This document shows positions 26,093 through 35,728 of a DNA stretch of 64,000 nt, piece by piece. This DNA comes from an uncultured Eubacteriales bacterium (GTDB lineage: Bacteria > Bacillota > Clostridia > Oscillospirales > Acutalibacteraceae): assembly GCA_910584745.1 (NCBI GenBank), contig CAJUDG010000012.1, forward strand, positions 62,001 to 126,000. Direction: 5' to 3'. The notes below the pieces were generated by a model, which was not told where the DNA came from, ran no database searches, and saw nothing but the letters and a program-made list of their open reading frames with translations. The position numbers and the translations under genes were made by a program. Positions within the stretch are counted from its first letter, which is position 1. Every line of letters begins with the position of its first letter.

Positions 26093-26539
26093 CTACTCCT
26101 CGCAGACCACCACGCTCATTGTGGCGGTAACGCCGTTATAGAACTTGATGTCAAAAGAGAAGGTGCCGTAGGATTTGATGTCGTTTTCCAGCACCACCTT
26201 GCGCTTGTCCACGTCAACGCCGTACTGCTTCTTTATCTCCTCGCATATCTCCTTGGCCGTGACAGAGCCGAACAGCTTGCCGCCCTGGCCGGCCTTGGCG
26301 TATATCTTCACCGCCCGGCCCGAAAGGGCCTCGGCGTTCTTTTTTGCCTGCTCCGTCTCGGTCTTTATCTTGTACTCCTTGGCGGCCTCGGCGTTTTTCA
26401 GCTCGTTCATGGCCTGGGCGTTGGCCTCCTTTGCAAGCTTTCTGGGCAGGAGGAAGTTCCTGGCGTAGCCGTCGGAGACCTCCTTCAGCTCGCCCTTCTT
26501 GCCTATGGATTTTACGTCCTGTAATAATACTACTTTCAT
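26093..26539 (-). CDS. rplI: 50S ribosomal protein bL9
   Basis: A 148-aa ribosomal protein. The N-terminal domain MKVVLLQDVKSIGKKGE and VSDGYARNFLLPRKLA is diagnostic, followed by the long central helix and a C-terminal domain with GKLFGSVTAKEICEEIKKQYGVDVDKRKV. The ATG at 26537-26539 is preferred because AAAGG lies 9 bp upstream; an earlier in-frame ATG overlaps the ribosome site. Confidence 0.95.
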   Translation of the reverse strand: MKVVLLQDVKSIGKKGELKEVSDGYARNFLLPRKLAKEANAQAMNELKNAEAAKEYKIKTETEQAKKNAEALSGRAVKIYAKAGQGGKLFGSVTAKEICEEIKKQYGVDVDKRKVVLENDIKSYGTFSFDIKFYNGVTATMSVVVCEE

Positions 26540-26567
26540 TTTTATCATCCTTTCGGGTATTTATGTC

Positions 26568-26816
26568 TTATATTTCCGTCTCGGGCCTCAGCCTGTATGT
26601 CCTGTCCCCGCGCTCCATGGCCGCTAACACCGCCTCCAGCTCCCGCTGGGCGCGGTCCTCGCTGTTGTATTCGGCGATAGATGGGTCTGTTAGCATTTTG
26701 TCCAGGTTTCCTGTGTGGCAGTATCCGTGGATTCCAAACCTCTTGCCGGTCAGCTTTCTGACAGTCAGCAGCTGATACTCGCCGACCGATCTGCCGTCTT
26801 GGGACATGATGTGCAT
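26568..26816 (-). CDS. Small conserved-looking protein, unknown
   Basis: An 82-aa soluble protein beginning MHIMSQDGRSVGEYQLLTV and ending in RGDRTYRLRPETEI. It has no membrane segment and no motif that I recognise; the charged C-terminal helix (EDRAQRELEAVLAAMERG) is notable. A GAAGG site lies about 10 bp before the ATG. It lies upstream of rplI in the same direction. Confidence 0.5.
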   Translation of the reverse strand: MHIMSQDGRSVGEYQLLTVRKLTGKRFGIHGYCHTGNLDKMLTDPSIAEYNSEDRAQRELEAVLAAMERGDRTYRLRPETEI

Positions 26817-26874
26817 AATTATTTTACCTTCTTCTTTGATTATTTTTGCTTTCGCTTCGCTCAGCCGCAAGACC

Positions 26875-26914
26875 TTGGGACTCTGTCCCAAACCCTGCAA
26901 CCTTTGTAAAGGTT
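26875..26914. repeat. Two-hairpin 3'-end repeat, copy 2 (phosphorylase)
   Basis: Hairpin 1 TTGGGAC/GTCCCAA (26875-26891), linker ACCCTGC, hairpin 2 AACCTTT/AAAGGTT (26899-26914), then GACGAAACTTTT, which runs up to the stop of the nucleoside phosphorylase gene. The GACGAAACTTTT block is shared with copy 3. Confidence 0.75.
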
Positions 26915-26924
26915 GACGAAACTT

Positions 26925-27704
26925 TTACTCGCTTCGCGCCGCTCTCATGCGCTTGCCGGTCTCCACCGCCACCCTGAAGCAGACCTCCTCCAGCCCCGCG
27001 CCCTTCTCATGCAGGACCCCGCTGTCCCACCCCGCGTCGTCCACGGTGTCGGTCGCGTAGAAAAACTCCGCAAAGTGCACCCCCCTGAACCGCGCCACCG
27101 CCGCCAGGCTCGCGCACTCCATCTCCACCGAAATGCACCCCTGCTCCCGCCTTCTGGCGGTCTTCGCCCTTGTCTCCCGGAAGAACGCGTCCGTGGTCCA
27201 GGTCTTCCCCTGGGCAAAGGAGACCCCCAGCCCGTCCATCGCCTCCCGGCAGGCCTGCACGTCCTCCGGGTCCAGCTCCACCTCGTCCGCCGCCGGCAGG
27301 TAGTGGTATGAAAGCCCCTCGTCCCTTATGGCCGCCGTCGGCAGCAGCAGTCTGCCGTGGGATATGCCCTTTTGAAGCACCCCCGCCGCGCCGAAGTACA
27401 CATAGTACCTCCCGCCCATGGGTATGCTCATCTCCATAGTTGAGGCAGCACCCGGCCCGCCCACAAAGGGCATAAAGACCGCCGCCTCCGTGCCGAAAGC
27501 GCTCACCTTATAGACTGGCACAGCTCCTATACAGCACCCGAAATGGCTTATCTCCGTCCCGCCGTATTTCTCCAGCAGCCACTCCATAATGGGCTTTGAG
27601 AATATCCCGACGCATATCTCCGGAAAGTCCCCGTCCGGCCGGTGAAAGCTGTCCTCCGGATTAATTATCGCTCTCCTGTCCGGGTCAAACTCGTTGTGTA
27701 TCAT
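26925..27704 (-). CDS. Nucleoside phosphorylase (uridine/purine nucleoside phosphorylase family)
   Basis: A 259-aa NP-I family enzyme that would split nucleosides with phosphate. PFVGGPGAASTMEMSIPMG and the YYVYFGAAGVLQKG segment fit the phosphate and ribose binding region, and GCISVEMECASLAAVARFRG contains the conserved ME.E-type ribose-binding motif. TWTTDAFFRETRAKTARRREQG also matches uridine phosphorylase-like proteins. The last codons merge into the repeat element 3' of the gene. Confidence 0.82.
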   Translation of the reverse strand: MIHNEFDPDRRAIINPEDSFHRPDGDFPEICVGIFSKPIMEWLLEKYGGTEISHFGCCIGAVPVYKVSAFGTEAAVFMPFVGGPGAASTMEMSIPMGGRYYVYFGAAGVLQKGISHGRLLLPTAAIRDEGLSYHYLPAADEVELDPEDVQACREAMDGLGVSFAQGKTWTTDAFFRETRAKTARRREQGCISVEMECASLAAVARFRGVHFAEFFYATDTVDDAGWDSGVLHEKGAGLEEVCFRVAVETGKRMRAARSE

Positions 27705-27717
27705 AAGCTATCACCTC

Positions 27718-29691
27718 TCAGTTCACCGTCGTCTCCTCCAGCTTATCGTCCAGCGCCCGTATCAGCCGCCGTCTCGCCTCGCCCATAGAGACGTTCTTTA
27801 TCTGCGCCCCGGCCATGGTAAAGTGCCCGCCGCCCCCGAACTCCTCCAGGATAAGCTGCACGTTCACGTCCCCAAGGCTTCTGGCCGAGATGCTCACGTC
27901 CCCGCCCACCTTATACAGTACGAAGGACGCCTTCACCCCCTGTATGCCCAGAAGCTCGTCCGCCGCCTGGGCCGAAGCCACCCGCAGGTCGTCGAACTCC
28001 CAGCTTGAGGTCGCTATTGCGCACTCCTTATATATCTCCGCCCCCGACACCAGCTGGGCCTTGCGCTTATAGCTGTCCAGGGTATTGGAAAACAGCTTCT
28101 TCACCGAAACCGTGTCCGCGCCCCGCCGTCTAAGGTACGCCGACGCCTCAAAGGTCCGCACGCCGGTCTTTAATACAAAGTTCTTGGTGTCCAGCATTAT
28201 CCCGGCCAAGAGCGCCTGGGCGTCCGCCCGGTCTATGGCCGAGGACTTGATATACTGCACCAGCTCCGTCACCATCTCCGACGCGGAGCTGGCGTATGGC
28301 TCGTGGTAGAATATCAGTGCGTTCTTTATATGGGTCACCATCATCCTGTGGTGGTCTATCACCACCACCCGCTTCACGCTGTCCAGGACCTCCCGGTTCT
28401 CCACATAGTTCACCGCGTGGGTGTCCACCACTATAAGCAGCGAGCGCTCGCTGATGGCCTGCAGGGCCTCCTGGGGGCTTATAAAGACCCCCTCCCCTGG
28501 ATAGGCCCGCTCTATCATGTCCACCAGTGACCCCGCAAGGGTGCTCCCCCGGTTTATGACGATATGGGCGGGCTTTTCAAGGCCCTTGTATATGACCGCC
28601 CACATTCCCGCCGCCGCGCCAACAGCGTCAAGATCCGAGTTTGTGTGCCCCATGATAAACACCCGGTCGCTCTGCTTCACGTGGTCGCTTAAAGTGGCGG
28701 CGATGACCCGGGTGCGCACCTTGTCGCGCTTTTCAACGCCCTTAGAGAGGCCCCCGAAGAATTCGTATGTATCGCCCCCCTGCATAACGGCCACCTGGTC
28801 GCCGCCCCGGCCCAGGGCCATGTCAATGGCCTGCCTGGCCCAACGCTCGCTCTCGGCCACCCCGCCCGCGCCCCGGCCCACGCCTATGGAGACCGTGGCG
28901 CTCATGGTGTTCCGGCTGTTCCTGACCTCCCGCACGCTGTCCAGCACCGGGAAGCGCTTCTGCTTCGCCTCCTCCACATGCGCGTCGTCGGTGATGATGA
29001 GATACCGCCCGCTTGAGACCCGGCGCATGAACCCGGCCATCTCCTTCATGGCCCAGCTTCTGAGCACGGCCTCCACCTCGGCGGTGATTCTCGATTCCTC
29101 GCCCCCCGCGTCGTCACGGGCCATCTCCTCCCGGTTGTCAAAGGATGCTATGCAAACCACAGGCCGCTTGTCGCGGTACTCCTTATTCACGGCCTTGAAG
29201 TAGGTGTCGTCCACAAAGTAGAGTATATACCCGTGCCGTGCCTTTGCGCCGTACACGGTGTACTCCCTTCCCCCATAGGCCACCGCCGTGCCCGCGGCCT
29301 CCATCACCTGCCTGAAGGTCTTGGGGTAGATGTACCTTGAGATGTTCTCTCCAAGGCTCGGCCTGCCCTTTCCCAGGGAGAGTGCAAAGGCCTCGTTGAC
29401 CCAGACCACGTCCCCCGCCGGGGCCGCCACCGCCACGGGCAGGGCGAACTTCTCAAGCACCTCCTGGTCCTCGGCCGTGAGGACCCGCGCGGCGGCCCTC
29501 AGGGTGGTGACGGCGTTGGTGCGGTACAGTATCCCCGACACCGTCACCCCCAGGGCGCAGAGCCCCGCGGCGGTCATCTCGATAAGGAACACTATCCTGT
29601 TATAGGGATAGCTCGCTATGGCCATGGCCAGCATGGCCGCGGCCATCAGGTACATCAGCGGGGAGGTGACCCACACTTTTTTTCTGCGCAC
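27718..29691 (-). CDS. gdpP: Cyclic-di-AMP phosphodiesterase GdpP
   Basis: A 657-aa membrane enzyme that hydrolyses c-di-AMP. Two N-terminal helices (LMYLMAAAMLAMAIASYPY, FLIEMTAAGLCALGVTVSGIL) precede a PAS-like domain and a degenerate GGDEF domain (GGDQVAVM in place of GGDEF). The DHH domain has FIMGHTNSDLDAVGAAAG, LLIVVDTHAVNYVE and VVVIDHHRMM; the DHHA1 domain ends with EFGGGGHFTMAGAQ. The start is GTG at 29689-29691 with GGAGCTGAGTAAG upstream. Such enzymes affect cell wall homeostasis and beta-lactam tolerance. Confidence 0.93.
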   Translation of the reverse strand: MRRKKVWVTSPLMYLMAAAMLAMAIASYPYNRIVFLIEMTAAGLCALGVTVSGILYRTNAVTTLRAAARVLTAEDQEVLEKFALPVAVAAPAGDVVWVNEAFALSLGKGRPSLGENISRYIYPKTFRQVMEAAGTAVAYGGREYTVYGAKARHGYILYFVDDTYFKAVNKEYRDKRPVVCIASFDNREEMARDDAGGEESRITAEVEAVLRSWAMKEMAGFMRRVSSGRYLIITDDAHVEEAKQKRFPVLDSVREVRNSRNTMSATVSIGVGRGAGGVAESERWARQAIDMALGRGGDQVAVMQGGDTYEFFGGLSKGVEKRDKVRTRVIAATLSDHVKQSDRVFIMGHTNSDLDAVGAAAGMWAVIYKGLEKPAHIVINRGSTLAGSLVDMIERAYPGEGVFISPQEALQAISERSLLIVVDTHAVNYVENREVLDSVKRVVVIDHHRMMVTHIKNALIFYHEPYASSASEMVTELVQYIKSSAIDRADAQALLAGIMLDTKNFVLKTGVRTFEASAYLRRRGADTVSVKKLFSNTLDSYKRKAQLVSGAEIYKECAIATSSWEFDDLRVASAQAADELLGIQGVKASFVLYKVGGDVSISARSLGDVNVQLILEEFGGGGHFTMAGAQIKNVSMGEARRRLIRALDDKLEETTVN

Positions 29692-29731
29692 CTTACTCAG
29701 CTCCTTGGAGTATTTTTACAGCCTCCGGCGG

Positions 29732-29774
29732 CCAGGGGTTCCACCCCTGGACCCCGCCACCTTTAAAAAGGTGG
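29732..29774. repeat. Two-hairpin 3'-end repeat, copy 3 (ribonuclease J)
   Basis: Hairpin 1 CCAGGGG/CCCCTGG (29732-29750), linker ACCCCGC, hairpin 2 CCACCTTT/AAAGGTGG (29757-29774), then ACGAAACTTTTTCG running up to the RNase J stop. It lies between gdpP and rnj. Confidence 0.75.
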
Positions 29775-29799
29775 ACGAAACTTTTTCGTTTCGCTCCCC

Positions 29800-31812
29800 C
29801 TAAACTTCCATGATTATGGGCAGTATCATCGGGTTCCTCTGTGTCTTCTTATACAGGAACTTTGAAAGCTCGTCCTTGACGCACTGCTTCATGTCGGCCC
29901 AGTCCCGGACCCTGTGGTCCGCGCAGTCCTCCAGGGCCCTGTAGACCACCCTGCGGGCCTCCTCCATCAGCGGCTCGTTCTCCCGCACGTACACAAAGCC
30001 CCGCGAGACGATGTCGGGCCCGGCGGCCACATGCCCGGTGTCCGACTCGATGGAGCACACCGCCACAATTAGCCCGTCCTCCGCCAGATGCTTGCGGTCT
30101 CTGAGCACCACGCTGCCAACGTCGCCGACCCCAAGGCCGTCCACCATCACGCTGCCCGCGGGCACGTCCGAGAGCTGCTTCATCCTGTCCTCGTGCAGCT
30201 CCAGAACGCTGCCTATCTCCCCGATAAAGATGTCCTTCCTGTCCATGCCCATGGCCATCGCAAGGCCCGCGTGCTTTTGCAGATGCTTCTGCTCCCCATG
30301 GACCGGGATGAAGAACCTGGGCTTCACAAGGCCGTGTATGAGCTTTAATTCCTCCTGACAGGCGTGGCCCGACACGTGCACCTCGTACATGGACTCGTAT
30401 ATCACCGTGCAGCCCTGCTTCAAAAGCTCGTCTACCACGGCCCCCACGGTCTTCTCGTTGCCGGGTATGGGCCGGGCCGACAGTATAATGAAGTCACCGG
30501 GGCCTATTGCCACCTGTCTGTGGTCGGAGAAGGCCATGCGGGTCAGCGCCGACATGGGCTCCCCCTGGCTGCCGGTGGTGATGAGCACCAGCTGCCCGGG
30601 CTCATAGCGGTTTATAAGGTTCAGGTCCACCAGCACCCCGTCGGGGATGTCCAGATACCCCAGCTCGCTGGCAATGCCCATGACGTTCACCATGCTGCGC
30701 CCGGAGAGGGCCACCTTCCTGCCATACTTCACCGCGCAGTTTATTATCATCTGCACCCGGCTTATGCTGGACGCGAAGGTCGCAACAATTATCCGCTTGC
30801 CCTCGGCCCTCATAAAGAGGTTGTCAAGGGAGTTGTTCACCGTCTGCTCGGTCTGGGTATAGCCCGGGCGCTCGGCGTTGGTGGAGTCCATCAGCAGCGC
30901 CAGGACCCCCTCCTTGCCCAGCTCCGCGAACCGCGCCAGATCTATCATCTCCCCCTCCTCGGGGGTGCAGTCTATCTTGAAGTCCCCGGTGTGCACCAAC
31001 ACCCCCGCCGGGGTGTGCAGCGCCAGGGCCACCGAGTCCGCGATGGAGTGGTTCACATGTATGAACTCAACCTCGAAGCACCCCAGCTTGATATGGCTGC
31101 CCGGAGGGGTCACCCTCAGCTTCGCCGAGCCCGTCAGGCTGTGCTCCTTCAGTTTGCTCTCTATAAGCCCTATAGTCAGGGCCGTGCCGTATACGGGCAC
31201 GTTCAGCTTTTTCAAAAGGTACGGCACCGCGCCGATATGGTCCTCGTGGCCGTGGGTTATCACCACGCCCCTTATCTTGTCCCGGTTCTTCTCCACAAAG
31301 GTGAAGTCCGGTATCACCAGATCCACCCCCAGCATATCTTCGTCCGGAAAGGCCAGGCCGCAGTCCACGATTATCATGTCCCCCTGGCACTCATAGAGGG
31401 TGAAGTTCTTGCCTATCTCGTTGAGCCCCCCCAGAAAGTACACCTTCACCGGGGGCTTCTGGGATTTTCTGGGCCTGCCCCTGCCGCGCTTGGGCTGGGC
31501 GGCGGCCGCGCCTCTGGCGGCTATCTGCTGCTGGGCCCTCTGGGCCGCGGCGGTCATGGGCGCCGTGCCAAGGCCCAGGCTCTGGCGGTCGCGGGCCCCG
31601 TCCTGCTGCCTTGCCCCCTGCTGGCGGGCGCGCTGCTTGCCGCCCTGATTCTGCCCTCCGCCCTGCCCGGACCGGGTCTGCCGGCGCTGGGATTCCTGTT
31701 TTTGTGCCGGTCTCCCCGTGTTCTGCCTGGGACCGGATATCTTCCCCACCCTTGGGGCCTCCTTTGCCTGGCCCCTGCGGGGCCTGCTATTCTTCTTTTC
31801 AACTTCTGCCAC
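29800..31812 (-). CDS. rnj: Ribonuclease J with long basic N-terminal tail
   Basis: A 670-aa metallo-beta-lactamase/beta-CASP ribonuclease for mRNA decay and RNA maturation. The catalytic domain starts at about residue 122 (VKVYFLGGLNEIGKN), with the zinc motif THGHEDHIGAVPYLL and the beta-CASP motifs DSTNAERPGYT, TTGSQGEPMSAL and HVSGHACQEE. The first 121 residues are rich in Gln, Arg, Gly and Ala and contain KRGRGRPRK, an AT-hook-like core; typical RNase J is about 555 aa and lacks this. The start is GTG at 31810-31812 with AAGGAGG at 7 bp. The leader carries its own promoter and a possible attenuator. Confidence 0.92.
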   Translation of the reverse strand: MAEVEKKNSRPRRGQAKEAPRVGKISGPRQNTGRPAQKQESQRRQTRSGQGGGQNQGGKQRARQQGARQQDGARDRQSLGLGTAPMTAAAQRAQQQIAARGAAAAQPKRGRGRPRKSQKPPVKVYFLGGLNEIGKNFTLYECQGDMIIVDCGLAFPDEDMLGVDLVIPDFTFVEKNRDKIRGVVITHGHEDHIGAVPYLLKKLNVPVYGTALTIGLIESKLKEHSLTGSAKLRVTPPGSHIKLGCFEVEFIHVNHSIADSVALALHTPAGVLVHTGDFKIDCTPEEGEMIDLARFAELGKEGVLALLMDSTNAERPGYTQTEQTVNNSLDNLFMRAEGKRIIVATFASSISRVQMIINCAVKYGRKVALSGRSMVNVMGIASELGYLDIPDGVLVDLNLINRYEPGQLVLITTGSQGEPMSALTRMAFSDHRQVAIGPGDFIILSARPIPGNEKTVGAVVDELLKQGCTVIYESMYEVHVSGHACQEELKLIHGLVKPRFFIPVHGEQKHLQKHAGLAMAMGMDRKDIFIGEIGSVLELHEDRMKQLSDVPAGSVMVDGLGVGDVGSVVLRDRKHLAEDGLIVAVCSIESDTGHVAAGPDIVSRGFVYVRENEPLMEEARRVVYRALEDCADHRVRDWADMKQCVKDELSKFLYKKTQRNPMILPIIMEV

Positions 31813-31898
31813 TTAGCTTCCTCCTTAACTTATTGCCCGGCCGCCCTCACTCCGGGGCGCACCCGGCTGGCCTCCCGGTCCGCCGGGGGGCTGCTGTA

Positions 31899-31920
31899 AT
31901 ATGTTGTAGTGTGCGCCCGG
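31899..31920 (-). promoter_or_regulatory. Leader motif shared with the SpoVB-like gene
   Basis: The minus-strand leader of rnj contains GCACACTACAAC followed by ATAT. Nearly the same sequence (GCACACTACAAATAT) occurs in the leader of the SpoVB-like gene at 42590-42608. The nearby GGGCGCAC (31911-31918) can pair with GTGCGCCC further downstream in the same leader. Confidence 0.35.
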
Positions 31921-31941
31921 CGTATCGTGCCGCGCGCTTAT

Positions 31942-31961
31942 AAAAAAACGGCCTTCGCCGT
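31942..31961 (-). terminator. Terminator-like hairpin in the ribonuclease J leader
   Basis: On the minus strand ACGGC-GAAG-GCCGT is followed by seven T residues. It lies only about 20 bases after the predicted transcription start and about 130 bases before the rnj start codon, so it could act as an attenuator. Confidence 0.55.
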
Positions 31962-31985
31962 ATCGCCCGAAGATATATATTTGTT

Positions 31986-32015
31986 ATTGTACTATATATT
32001 GCCGCCCCCTGTCAA
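31986..32015 (-). promoter_or_regulatory. Predicted promoter of ribonuclease J
   Basis: On the minus strand TTGACA (32010-32015), 18-bp spacer, TACAAT (31986-31991). It faces left, giving a leader of about 165 bases before the GTG start. Confidence 0.7.
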
Positions 32016-32096
32016 GCCCGGCGGCACTTCCGTTACCATATTCTAGGCTTTACCGCCGCGGTTTATGCCAGAATAAAAGAAAATTTCCCCAGGGGC

Positions 32097-32126
32097 TTGA
32101 CAAAGTATACTAAAAAGGTATATATT
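32097..32126 (+). promoter_or_regulatory. Predicted promoter of nifS-nifU
   Basis: TTGACA (32097-32102) followed by TATATT (32121-32126) at 18 bp or TATATA (32119-32124) at 16 bp. The rest of the 369-bp gap 31813-32181 holds the divergent rnj promoter and leader; no small gene is evident. The nifS ATG is at 32182 with GAAAGGATG upstream. Confidence 0.7.
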
Positions 32127-32181
32127 TATCCTGTAAGGGCAGACTTCCCAAAAAGACAGCCATCGAAAGGATGTAAAAAAT

Positions 32182-33376
<1,195 letters not shown>

Positions 33377-33390
<14 letters not shown>

Positions 33391-33568
33391 AAAGCTCCCC
33401 GAAAACGCCCCGGCAAGGCTGCGCAGAGTCCTCCTCAGAGTGCTCATTCTCAGCCTGCCCACCCTCCTGCTCAACCTCATTATCCAGGGCCGCAGGGAGT
33501 TCGCGCCGGAGCTGGAGACAAATAAAAAATACAGGCAGCTTACAGCCAAGACTATTCGGAAAGGATGA
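33377..33568 (+). CDS. Possible small membrane protein between nifS and nifU
   Basis: A 63-aa reading frame starting 14 bp before the nifS stop, with AAGGTGA 6 bp ahead of the ATG and a stop 6 bp before nifU. It has a basic start, one strongly hydrophobic helix (VLLRVLILSLPTLLLNLII) and a Lys/Arg-rich C-terminus. I know no family for it. It fills the gap between two genes that are usually close together, so it may be real. Confidence 0.35.
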
Positions 33569-33574
33569 TATGCT

Positions 33575-34006
33575 ATGGCATACAGTGAAAAGGTAATGGA
33601 CCACTTCGCGAACCCCCGCAACGTGGGCGAGATGAAGGACTTCAGCGGCGTCGGCGAGGTGGGCAACCCCAAGTGCGGCGACATCATGCGTATGTACATC
33701 AAGGTGGAGGGCGACACCATCACCGACGTAAGCTTCATGACCTTCGGCTGCGGCGCGGCTATCGCCACCAGCAGCATGGCCACCGAGCTTATCAAGGGCA
33801 AGCCTATCAGCGAGGCCTTGAAGCTTACCAACAAGGCCGTTATGGAGGCTCTGGATGGGCTGCCGCCGGTGAAGGTCCACTGCTCGGTTCTTGCCGAGCA
33901 GGCTATAAAGGCTGCTGTCTCCGACTATTATCAGCGCCAGGGTATTGATCCCGCGCCTATTGTTGGAGACATACCTGAGTGCGAGGAGTGCGGGTGTTCT
34001 ATTTGA
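33575..34006 (+). CDS. nifU: Iron-sulfur cluster scaffold NifU/IscU type
   Basis: A 143-aa scaffold on which NifS-derived sulfur and iron are assembled. The conserved ligands are seen in GNPKCGDIMRMYI, FMTFGCGAAIATSSM and VKVHCSVLAEQAI. The C-terminus carries an extra cysteine-rich tail, ECEECGCSI, common in clostridial homologues. RBS GGAAAGG precedes the ATG, and a strong terminator follows. Confidence 0.93.
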   Translation: MAYSEKVMDHFANPRNVGEMKDFSGVGEVGNPKCGDIMRMYIKVEGDTITDVSFMTFGCGAAIATSSMATELIKGKPISEALKLTNKAVMEALDGLPPVKVHCSVLAEQAIKAAVSDYYQRQGIDPAPIVGDIPECEECGCSI

Positions 34007-34021
34007 CGTGAGAGAGTTTTT

Positions 34022-34050
34022 TAGGGCTTTTCCCTTTGGGAAAAGCCCTA
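34022..34050. terminator. Rho-independent terminator after nifU
   Basis: A 13-bp perfect stem TAGGGCTTTTCCC/GGGAAAAGCCCTA with a TTT loop, followed by ATTTCTTTT on the plus strand and preceded by a T-run complement (AAAAAA on the minus strand), so it could serve both directions. Confidence 0.85.
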
Positions 34051-34086
34051 ATTTCTTTTGGTTATCTTTTGGCCTTCGGCAAGGTC

Positions 34087-34131
34087 GTGGGACTCTGTCC
34101 CACACCCTGCAAGGGGAACACCGTTCCCCTT
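34087..34131. repeat. Two-hairpin 3'-end repeat, copy 4 (carboxypeptidase)
   Basis: Hairpin 1 GTGGGAC/GTCCCAC (34087-34103), linker ACCCTGC, hairpin 2 AAGGGGAAC/GTTCCCCTT (34111-34131), then GACCCCCTCG. It lies 12 bp from the stop of the leftward carboxypeptidase gene. Confidence 0.75.
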
Positions 34132-34143
34132 GACCCCCTCGTT

Positions 34144-35685
34144 TTACATGTCTCTAAACTTCTTCACTCTTTTCAGCTGCTTCTGCTTCCTTCGATAGAA
34201 TATCACCAGTATCAGGTACACCACCACCAGCGCCCCGATGGCCGCCATTATGGCTATGAACCATGGGGAACTGAGCAGCTTTCGCCCCTGCTCCCAGCCC
34301 GCTATCAGGTCGCTCCTGGCCACCGACTCCGTGGCCACCACCGGCACCGTGGCTATCACCTCATTGGCATAGCTCAAGGTCGCCGTCCCGATGACCTCCC
34401 CCTTTCGTATGGGGGCCTGCACGCTCTCCGGCTTATCCACCGTCACCACGATGGAGCTCTGCTCCACGCTGTCCGGCAGCATGACGCTCACATTATCGCT
34501 GGCCGCCAGCAGCAGCTCGTCCTTCTGATACGCGTACTCAAGCTTCACCGAGCTCATTATGTCTCCCTGCGAAGCTATCGTCTTCTTTCCAAGGCTCGTG
34601 AACGCCCACCGAAATAGCGTCCGGCAGTCCAGCATCTCCTCGTGCACGCCCTTCTCGTACCCCTCCATATTGCCCATGGCTATGACGATATAGGTATAGC
34701 CAAAGGTCGTGGCCGAGGCCGCCAGACAGTACCCCGCCTGGTCATGGGACCCGGTCTTTATACCGTTTGCGTAGCTGTACCAGTAGGCGTTGCCATAGTC
34801 GTCCTCATACGGCAGTATCATCCTGTTGGTGTTCGCGAAGCCGCTGCCCTCCGGGTCCATATTGGTGGGCTCCTTCTCATACCCGTCCCGCTTCACTATG
34901 TCCATAAAGTACGGCAGTTTCATGGCGTACTGGGTTATCCTGCCCATGTCCCTGGCCGAGCTGTAGTGGTTCTCGCTGTGAAGGCCGTGGGGGTTCGCAA
35001 AATGGGTGTTCCTGCACCCCAGCTCCTCCGCCTTCTCGTTCATAAGCTGTACAAAATAGCTCTTCCCGGTATAGTCCGTAACGCCGTCCTCGCCGTTATC
35101 CTCCGGGTCCCCCTCCGCCTGGGGCGCGGGAGTAGGGTCCTCCCCCGCCCCGGCCGGGTCCTCCGGGTCCGGGGCGTCCGGCGGCGTAAGCTGCCCGCTC
35201 TCATACAGGCTGTCCACATGCTTCATCAGTGTAACCGCCGCGTCGTTGCCCGAGGGTATCATCAGAAGGTGCAAAAGCTGCAGGCCCGTCAGCTTCTCCC
35301 CCACCTGCACGTCCGCAAGGGAACTGCCTGTGCCCTCCAGGTCGTCCTCCACGGCCTGGGGCACGGTTATCTCCGTGTTCTCTATGTTGGGGATATTCTC
35401 ATACGCCACGATATACGTCATTATCTTCGTCATGGACGCCATCGGCAGCGGGTCGTCGGGGTTCAGGGTATAGACCACCGTGTCCGTGTCTATGTTCAGC
35501 ATGAACAGAGACTTGCAGTGGGGCCTGTCGCTGTTGGTCTCCGCGCCTATCAGGCCGCCGTTATATATGTCGTCCCCCCCAAGGTCCCAGTTGAAGGTAA
35601 AGCCCTCCGCCGCCGCGGGCAGGGCCGTCATTGCCGCCGTCAGCGCGGCCAGAACTACCGCTGTAAGCAAGCGGATAAATTTCAT
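34144..35685 (-). CDS. D-alanyl-D-alanine carboxypeptidase (penicillin-binding protein 5 family)
   Basis: A 513-aa exported enzyme that trims the pentapeptide of peptidoglycan. The signal peptide is FIRLLTAVVLAALTAAMTALPAAA; the catalytic motifs are SMTKIMTY (SxxK), IPSGNDAAV (SxN) and GIKTGSHDQ (KTG). A Pro/Asp/Glu-rich insert (PPDAPDPEDPAGAGEDPTP) sits shortly after SxN. The C-terminus has a membrane helix (FIAIMAAIGALVVVYLILVIF) and a basic tail. The ATG at 35683-35685 follows GGGAGG; longer reading frames upstream cross the promoter. In Clostridia such DacF-like enzymes act in growth or sporulation. Confidence 0.9.
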   Translation of the reverse strand: MKFIRLLTAVVLAALTAAMTALPAAAEGFTFNWDLGGDDIYNGGLIGAETNSDRPHCKSLFMLNIDTDTVVYTLNPDDPLPMASMTKIMTYIVAYENIPNIENTEITVPQAVEDDLEGTGSSLADVQVGEKLTGLQLLHLLMIPSGNDAAVTLMKHVDSLYESGQLTPPDAPDPEDPAGAGEDPTPAPQAEGDPEDNGEDGVTDYTGKSYFVQLMNEKAEELGCRNTHFANPHGLHSENHYSSARDMGRITQYAMKLPYFMDIVKRDGYEKEPTNMDPEGSGFANTNRMILPYEDDYGNAYWYSYANGIKTGSHDQAGYCLAASATTFGYTYIVIAMGNMEGYEKGVHEEMLDCRTLFRWAFTSLGKKTIASQGDIMSSVKLEYAYQKDELLLAASDNVSVMLPDSVEQSSIVVTVDKPESVQAPIRKGEVIGTATLSYANEVIATVPVVATESVARSDLIAGWEQGRKLLSSPWFIAIMAAIGALVVVYLILVIFYRRKQKQLKRVKKFRDM

Positions 35686-35728
35686 CTGTTCATTCCTCCC
35701 CATCCATGGTATAATATAACTGACTGTA

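Noticed and set aside
30364..31899. A 511-codon rightward frame opposite ribonuclease J
   Set aside because: It is rich in His, Gly and Val, has no recognisable domain, and lies wholly opposite a well-supported gene.
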